A DNA stretch of 19,374 bases, taken from positions 1 to 19,374 of the forward strand of contig CAZDET010000080.1 in NCBI GenBank assembly GCA_964504335.1, written 5' to 3'. Below are positions 14,991-19,374 of the stretch, in pieces. Source of the DNA: CAZDET01 sp964504335. Lineage in GTDB: Bacteria; Bacteroidota; Bacteroidia; Chitinophagales; Saprospiraceae. The position numbers and the translations under genes are program-made. The notes below the pieces were generated by a model. That model did not search any database and was not told the origin of the DNA. It saw only the letters and a list, made by a program, of their open reading frames with translations. Within the stretch, counting starts at the first letter, position 1. Each line of letters begins with the position of its first letter.

Positions 14991-15854
14991 ATGCGATACA
15001 CTTCCCTTTTGCTTCTCGTTACTGGCCTGAGTGCCGTTTTGGCCGGCTCCCTGTATGCCCAACCTACCTTTTCGGGTGGCTTCAAAGCGGGCTTGAACTT
15101 CAGCAACTTCGACGGCCCGTTGGAAGCCGGGCTCACCGGCGAGGAGCTGGAGACGTTCGAATACACCACCGGCTTTCACATCGGAGCCATTTTCGGCCTG
15201 GCTTTTACGGACCGCTTCGGCCTGAAAGCCGAACTGATGTACAATCAGAAAGGTGCAGAAATTCGCTACGATGGCCCCTCCTATTTCATTTTTTACGACA
15301 ACGGAGGGCGGTCTGAAGCGCTCAACGGTAACCGCCGATCGACCGTCGACATCACCAATTCCTACATTGATATTCCCGTGATGGGTTACGCCCGTTTTGG
15401 CCGTCTCGAACTGGAAGGAGGGCTAAGCGCCGGGGTACTCGTCAGCAGTGTCGGTATTGGAAGCGTACGCTTCGATGGCCCCAACAACCAGGAATTCAAT
15501 ATCTCCTACGACTTTAATTACTTCCAGGATGACGCCGGCGCAGAAGGCATCATTGATCAGGCAGGGACCATTGGCAACAACTTCATCGTGCCCGAAACCG
15601 TTGGCGCCTACTACGACCGCACCGATAACGAAAGCCTGTTTTCCAGCCTCGACTTTGGCGTAGTGGCGGGAGCGGCTTTCTTCCTCAATCAGGGGTTGTT
15701 TGTGGGCGGCCGCTTTTACTACGGCCTCTCGGATGTCTCCAAGGAAGAACAGGACATTTCCCTGCTGGCGCTTACGGCGGACGACATGACGATCCCCCGG
15801 GACGACTACGACCACAACCTATCCATTCAGGCGAGCATCGGGTTCCGGTTTTGA
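14991..15854 (+). CDS. Outer-membrane beta-barrel protein (PorT-like family)
   Basis: 287 residues. A signal peptide (MRYTSLLLLVTGLSAVLAGS, probable cut after LYA before QPTFSGG) is followed by FKAGLNFSNF, the classic first strand of the Bacteroidota outer-membrane beta-barrel domain. Alternating amphipathic strands fill the protein, and it ends in the aromatic strand IQASIGFRF typical of barrel insertion. The middle holds long polar loops rich in N, D and G. It is probably an outer-membrane porin or structural barrel; no specific role can be assigned. It is the third gene after xth and GNAT, and its 3' end overlaps the convergent O-methyltransferase gene by 36 bases. Confidence 0.85.
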   Translation: MRYTSLLLLVTGLSAVLAGSLYAQPTFSGGFKAGLNFSNFDGPLEAGLTGEELETFEYTTGFHIGAIFGLAFTDRFGLKAELMYNQKGAEIRYDGPSYFIFYDNGGRSEALNGNRRSTVDITNSYIDIPVMGYARFGRLELEGGLSAGVLVSSVGIGSVRFDGPNNQEFNISYDFNYFQDDAGAEGIIDQAGTIGNNFIVPETVGAYYDRTDNESLFSSLDFGVVAGAAFFLNQGLFVGGRFYYGLSDVSKEEQDISLLALTADDMTIPRDDYDHNLSIQASIGFRF

Positions 15855-16487
15855 TTGCTTCCGCAGTACCAGCAACCCATCTCTAAGCGGAAGCAATAAA
15901 CACTCCAATCGGGTATCCGCCAACATCCGGTGGTTAAACGCATCCAGAGCAGCTGCATCCGGATCGGAGAGGTCGTCAATGACCCTCCCGCTCCACAGGA
16001 CGTTATCGGCTACTAGCACCCCCCCCGGTCGAATGCGGTCGATAATGAGGTCGAAGTAGGCCTGGTATTCCCGTTTGTTCGCATCCAGAAAAACGAGATC
16101 GTACATACTCGTAAGAGTAGGAAGAATCTCGAGTGCATTGCCCTGATGCTGCCGGATTCGATCATCAAAACCCGCGCGTTTGAAGTATTTTTCGGCCAGG
16201 TAGGTAATTTCCGGATTGCCCTCTATCGTATCGATGACGCCGTCCGGAGCCAGCCCTTCCGCCAGGCACAGCGTCGCGTAGCCCGTAAACGTACCGACCT
16301 CGAGTACATGCTTCGGGCCGAGCAGCTTGCTAAACAGCGCGAGCAACCGCCCTTGTAAGGGACCGGAAAGCATCTGCGGTGCCAACGTCTTGAGATGCGT
16401 TTCGCGCTCTAATTCCCGCAGATATACGGGCATCGGGCCGCTGAGAGCTTCGGCATATTCGTACAACCGGTTGATTTGATCGCGCAT
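15819..16487 (-). CDS. SAM-dependent O-methyltransferase (caffeoyl-CoA OMT type)
   Basis: 222 residues from the ATG at 16487. A longer frame to 16538 would overlap tauE and has no family support. Motifs are the SAM-binding EVGTFTGY (63-70), the acidic E89 at the end of beta-2 (DTIEG), the metal-binding segment FLDANK (133-138) with D135, and DNVLWSG (161-167) with D161/N162. This is the small class of metal-dependent O-methyltransferases acting on catechol-like or related small molecules; the substrate is unknown. After the usual family end (LLVLRK) there is an extra tail, QSKPEPDARLNG, which is the part overlapping the outer-membrane protein gene. It is the last gene of the mce-tauE-OMT operon, 16 bases after tauE. 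Confidence 0.92.
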   Translation of the reverse strand: MRDQINRLYEYAEALSGPMPVYLRELERETHLKTLAPQMLSGPLQGRLLALFSKLLGPKHVLEVGTFTGYATLCLAEGLAPDGVIDTIEGNPEITYLAEKYFKRAGFDDRIRQHQGNALEILPTLTSMYDLVFLDANKREYQAYFDLIIDRIRPGGVLVADNVLWSGRVIDDLSDPDAAALDAFNHRMLADTRLECLLLPLRDGLLVLRKQSKPEPDARLNG

Positions 16488-16503
16488 GGAAGCGAAAGAT
16501 ATA

Positions 16504-17274
16504 TCACGATGTCCAACCCAGCAAAGTCGGCACATCAAACAGACTTAGCAGCGCCAGAATAACTACCACTACCAGCAAGCGGTAGGCCCAGACATTGGCC
16601 TTGGGGTGAGAGGCAGCAAATCGGGCAGTAAGAAAGCCGCCCGCCGTTTGCCCCACGGCCATGAGCAGCCCCAATCGCCAGTCGATTAGCTGTTGCCACG
16701 CGAAAATGGCGACGGCCAGCAGGGTATAGATGCCCACCACGGCAATTTTCACGGCGTTGGCACGGACCAAATCGAAGCGCAGCACCAGCACCATCGCTGC
16801 AAGAAAAAATACCCCCATGCCCATTTGAATGAACCCGCCGTAAAAACCGAGTGCCAGAAATAGCGGAACACTTGCGTATGCGGGCAACTGCCGGATATCG
16901 GTATAGTTGCGAAGCCAGCGGCTGGGCCGCACCATAATAACCACCAACATCACCAGCAGCAGGTAGCGAAAGACCGCCCGAAACTGTTCGTTACTTACCT
17001 CCGTAGCGACTACCACCCCGGCGATTGCACCGATCGTCGTCCAGAACAGTACAGACCGGCTATTCTCCAGTTGGAGTTTCCCGCCACTGTGGAAAGCCCA
17101 TACGCCCGCGGCACTCTGAGCAAGAATGCCGACGCGGTTCGTGCCGTTTGCGACGGTAGAAGGTAGTCCTAGCAGCTCCGTCAGAATCGTGAGGGTAATG
17201 GCCGATCCGTTACCCGCCAGGGTATTGATACATCCTGCCAGGAACGCACCCACAACCGCCAGTACGTAGATCAT
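16504..17274 (-). CDS. TauE/SafE-family membrane exporter
   Basis: 256 residues from the ATG at 17274; a longer frame to 17349 adds 25 charged residues and overlaps mce, so it is rejected. About eight hydrophobic stretches span the protein, with the family-typical AGCINTLAGNGSAITLTIL near the N-terminus and GFYGGFIQMGMGVFFLAAM in the second half, the internal repeat of the TauE/SafE fold. Members move sulfite, sulfonates or organic acids across the inner membrane. Its start overlaps the mce stop codon as ATGA (17271-17274), a sign of translational coupling. The context would fit export of a small organic acid such as propionate-derived acids, but this is inference. Confidence 0.9.
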   Translation of the reverse strand: MIYVLAVVGAFLAGCINTLAGNGSAITLTILTELLGLPSTVANGTNRVGILAQSAAGVWAFHSGGKLQLENSRSVLFWTTIGAIAGVVVATEVSNEQFRAVFRYLLLVMLVVIMVRPSRWLRNYTDIRQLPAYASVPLFLALGFYGGFIQMGMGVFFLAAMVLVLRFDLVRANAVKIAVVGIYTLLAVAIFAWQQLIDWRLGLLMAVGQTAGGFLTARFAASHPKANVWAYRLLVVVVILALLSLFDVPTLLGWTS

Positions 17275-17684
17275 TCGGCCGGATCTCCTGGAATCGTCTG
17301 ACAGAGCTCTACGAGCACGCCGTTCGTCGTTTTGGGATGCAGAAAACAAATGAGCTTGTTGTCAGCCCCTTTTTTCGGCTCCGGCGACAGCAATTGAAAG
17401 CCCGCGGCTTCCAGTCGTTGCATTTCCGCGTAGATGTCCTCTACCTCGAAGGCCAGGTGATGGATTCCCGGTCCGCGCTTATCGAGGTATTTGGCGATCG
17501 GGCTATCCGGTCGGGTAGCTTCGAGCAGTTCTACTTTCGCACTACCGGCCCGAAAAAAGGACGTGGTGACGCCTTCCCGCTCGACCGTTTCTGCCTTGTA
17601 GGGCGACTGCCCTATCAGCCGTTCGAAGAGCTGATCGCTCTCTACCAGGTTTTCGACTGCGATTCCGATGTGTTCTAACTTCAT
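17271..17684 (-). CDS. mce: Methylmalonyl-CoA epimerase
   Basis: 137 residues, usual length. It interconverts (2R)- and (2S)-methylmalonyl-CoA between propionyl-CoA and succinyl-CoA. The vicinal-oxygen-chelate fold is recognisable. It opens with LEHIGIAV (3-10, metal ligand H5), then KVELLEA (50-56, E52), GPGIHHLAFEV (71-81, second histidine ligand) and NGVLVELCQ (121-129, E126). Propionate metabolism or reverse succinate-to-propionate flux both use it. It is the first gene of the operon with tauE and the O-methyltransferase. Its promoter must lie in the 95-base space shared with the divergent RamB/ScfR-type regulator. Confidence 0.93.
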   Translation of the reverse strand: MKLEHIGIAVENLVESDQLFERLIGQSPYKAETVEREGVTTSFFRAGSAKVELLEATRPDSPIAKYLDKRGPGIHHLAFEVEDIYAEMQRLEAAGFQLLSPEPKKGADNKLICFLHPKTTNGVLVELCQTIPGDPAE

Positions 17685-17744
17685 ACCCGAAAAATACGCA
17701 AGAATGGGCGGATACCCCTAACGAATGATATTTATGGATTAGCT

Positions 17745-17756
17745 GCGAATTTTCGC
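17745..17756. promoter_or_regulatory. Inverted repeat between mce and its divergent regulator
   Basis: GCGAA-TT-TTCGC, two 5-base half-sites around two central bases, lies 23 bases before the regulator ATG and 60 bases before the mce ATG. It is a candidate operator for the XRE regulator, placed to affect both genes. No perfect TAnnTTTG element is visible; TATTTTTC precedes mce with one mismatch. Confidence 0.4.
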
Positions 17757-17779
17757 TGGATTGAGCTATTTTGCTTCCT

Positions 17780-19285
17780 ATGCGTGCGAAATCGACCAAT
17801 GAGCGAATCATTTTCGGCCTGAAAGTTAAACAGCTTCGGCAAGCCGAAGGTCTTTCTTTTGCCGATCTGGCCCACGCCACGGGAATGTCCGTTTCCTACC
17901 TGAATGAAATTGAGAAGGGAAAGAAATACCCCAAGGTCGATAAGATCAAAATGGTAGCTGCCGCCCTGAATACGACAGTAGAGGAGCTAACTAACGGCGA
18001 ACTCGACCGCAGCCTCGCCCCGGTTGCCGAACTCCTGCGATCGAATTTTCTCAACGAACTCCCGCTCGATCTCTTCGGAATCGAACTGAGCAAGGTAGCC
18101 GAGATCATTGCCAATGCGCCGATGCGGGTGGGGGCGTTTATCAGCACGCTGCTCCAGCTGTCGCGCAACTACGCAGTTCGGGAGGAGAACTTCTACTTTG
18201 GCGCATTGCGCGCATTTTTGGAGCTGAATAACAACTATTTCCCAAAGCTGGAGGAAGCCGTAAATCAGTTCGTGGAGTTGCACCAGCTTTCTTCCCAGCG
18301 TCCTATTGCTCCGAGCGTTCTGCAGGAATTACTGGAGCAACACTATGGATACACCGTCGTCCACAACGGGCTGGACGGCTATCCCGAGTTGGCGGAGTTG
18401 CGGTCTGTCTTTCTGCCGGAAGAACGGCTGCTCCTGCTCAATAGCTCCCTCAGCGATCAACAACAGGCCTTCCAGTTCGGCAAAGAACTCGCCTTTCAGT
18501 ATCTGAAGATGACAGAGCGGGCGAACACGTCGAGTATTCTCCGGGGTCGGGTGTTCGAGGAAGTACTCAACCACGCCTACGCGACCTATTTCAGTGTGGC
18601 GTTGCACCTACCGCTCCAGCCATTTCTGATGGACATGCAGCGCTTTTTCCAGCTTCCGCAATGGGACGGGCAGGCGTTTCTCCAAATCATGCAGCGCTAC
18701 CAGGCCACGCCGGAAATGTTTTACCACCGGCTGACCAATGTCGTTCCGCGCTACTTTCAGATGCCCAAACTCTTTTTCCTGCGGCTCGTTCACACTCCGG
18801 CCGATCATTCCTTCACGGTCGATAAAGAGCTACACCTTAACCGCCGGCACCAACCCCACGGCAACGGCCTGTTCGAGCACTACTGTCGGCGCTGGGCGAG
18901 CACCGACATCCTCAACGACTTACAGCATCACGCAGAAGTCACTCCCGGAGGCACGCCCATTGTGCGGGCCCAACGCTCGCACTACGTCGGCACCCAGGAT
19001 GAGTACCTCTGCCTGACTATGGCGCGGCAGGGATACCCTACACCGGCAAAAAACGTCAGCGTTACCCTTGGCCTGTTGATCAATGAAGATGTGCAGCGTC
19101 AAATTCGCTGGCTCCAAGACCCCAACATCCCCACCCGCCTCGTGGGCACTACCTGCGAGCGTTGCCCCATCACCGATTGCTCTGTCCGGGTAGCCGACCC
19201 CATCATCATTCAAAAGCGCAATTCCTACCGCAATATCCAGGCCGGCATCGAACGGCTTGGGGAGGATTTTCGGGTGAAAACCTGA
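17780..19285 (+). CDS. XRE regulator of the RamB/ScfR short-chain fatty-acyl type
   Basis: 501 residues from the ATG at 17780; a TTG three codons earlier is in frame but unneeded. An XRE-type helix-turn-helix (11-68) includes LSFADLAHATGMSVSYLNEIEKGKKYP. A region of about 185-310 resembles the IrrE/ImmA domain, but its zinc site is degenerate: KELAF (235-239) stands where HEXXH is expected. The C-terminus has the cysteine pattern CERCPITDC (459-467) seen in the RamB/ScfR group, which regulates acetate and propionate genes and probably senses acyl-CoAs. It is divergent from methylmalonyl-CoA epimerase, fitting control of that operon. The target genes and ligand are inferred from family and context, not shown by sequence. 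Confidence 0.85.
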   Translation: MRAKSTNERIIFGLKVKQLRQAEGLSFADLAHATGMSVSYLNEIEKGKKYPKVDKIKMVAAALNTTVEELTNGELDRSLAPVAELLRSNFLNELPLDLFGIELSKVAEIIANAPMRVGAFISTLLQLSRNYAVREENFYFGALRAFLELNNNYFPKLEEAVNQFVELHQLSSQRPIAPSVLQELLEQHYGYTVVHNGLDGYPELAELRSVFLPEERLLLLNSSLSDQQQAFQFGKELAFQYLKMTERANTSSILRGRVFEEVLNHAYATYFSVALHLPLQPFLMDMQRFFQLPQWDGQAFLQIMQRYQATPEMFYHRLTNVVPRYFQMPKLFFLRLVHTPADHSFTVDKELHLNRRHQPHGNGLFEHYCRRWASTDILNDLQHHAEVTPGGTPIVRAQRSHYVGTQDEYLCLTMARQGYPTPAKNVSVTLGLLINEDVQRQIRWLQDPNIPTRLVGTTCERCPITDCSVRVADPIIIQKRNSYRNIQAGIERLGEDFRVKT

Positions 19286-19295
19286 TCGATGAATC

Positions 19296-19323
19296 AATGT
19301 GCTAATGTGTCGATGTGCCAATA
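19296..19323. repeat. Period-8 microrepeat (AATGTGCT)
   Basis: AATGTGCT at 19296, AATGTGTC at 19304 and GATGTGCC at 19312 are spaced by 8 bases. The array starts about 10 bases after the stop codon of the XRE regulator. The remaining sequence to the window end shows no gene. Confidence 0.65.
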
Positions 19324-19374
19324 AAAAGTATTGACATATTGACTAATTAGGGCACACGCATCAAAATGGTCGGT

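Noticed and set aside
17275..17349. Longer N-terminus for the TauE/SafE exporter
   Set aside because: It is a charged stretch overlapping mce; the ATGA-coupled ATG at 17274 starts directly before the first membrane helix.

Overview
This window reads as a chromosomal segment of a free-living Bacteroidota bacterium, most likely a Saprospiria/Lewinella-type lineage. The evidence is an AmgK-like kinase fused to a RapZ C-terminal domain, a PorT-like outer-membrane barrel, secreted proteins with Bacteroidota-style signal peptides, several perfect TAnnTTTG (-7) promoter elements, few Shine-Dalgarno sequences and the use of TTG starts. The lineage is an inference from these traits; no 16S gene is present. 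I see no tRNA, rRNA, CRISPR array, insertion sequence, phage gene or recognisable defence system.

Left block (195-5297, all minus strand): diacylglycerol-kinase-family lipid kinase, a secreted coiled-coil protein of unknown role ending in a strong intrinsic terminator, replicative helicase DnaB, and the sugar-kinase/RapZ fusion. A scaffold gap of exactly 100 N (1664-1763) separates dnaB from the fusion gene and lies inside a short tandem repeat. The space upstream of dnaB has a cluster of DnaA-box-like sites. Second block (5473-7711, plus): a two-gene ABC-2/NatAB-like exporter, followed by a possible 33-residue small ORF. Third block (7888-9565, minus): a secreted unknown protein and arabinose-5-phosphate isomerase KdsD (Kdo/LPS synthesis).

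Fourth block: RecQ helicase and AroQ (plus), convergent with a membrane fatty-acid desaturase (minus), whose upstream region has a promoter-like element and a perfect palindrome. Fifth block (13763-15854, plus): exonuclease III, a GNAT acetyltransferase overlapping it as TGATG, and an outer-membrane beta-barrel protein. Sixth block (15819-17684, minus): methylmalonyl-CoA epimerase, a TauE/SafE-type exporter and an O-methyltransferase. Divergent from this operon is a long XRE regulator of the RamB/ScfR short-chain fatty-acyl-CoA type, which makes a propionate/methylmalonyl-CoA control locus plausible.

Two things stand out at the scale of the whole window. First, most intergenic spaces hold their own degenerate tandem microrepeat of period 7-8 (or a multiple near 21-22), often starting at a stop codon or running into a start codon. 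Second, the genes around dnaB combine unusual traits: the AmgK/RapZ fusion, an SSB-like acidic tail on DnaB, and DnaA-box-like sites upstream. Most other genes are ordinary housekeeping or envelope functions.
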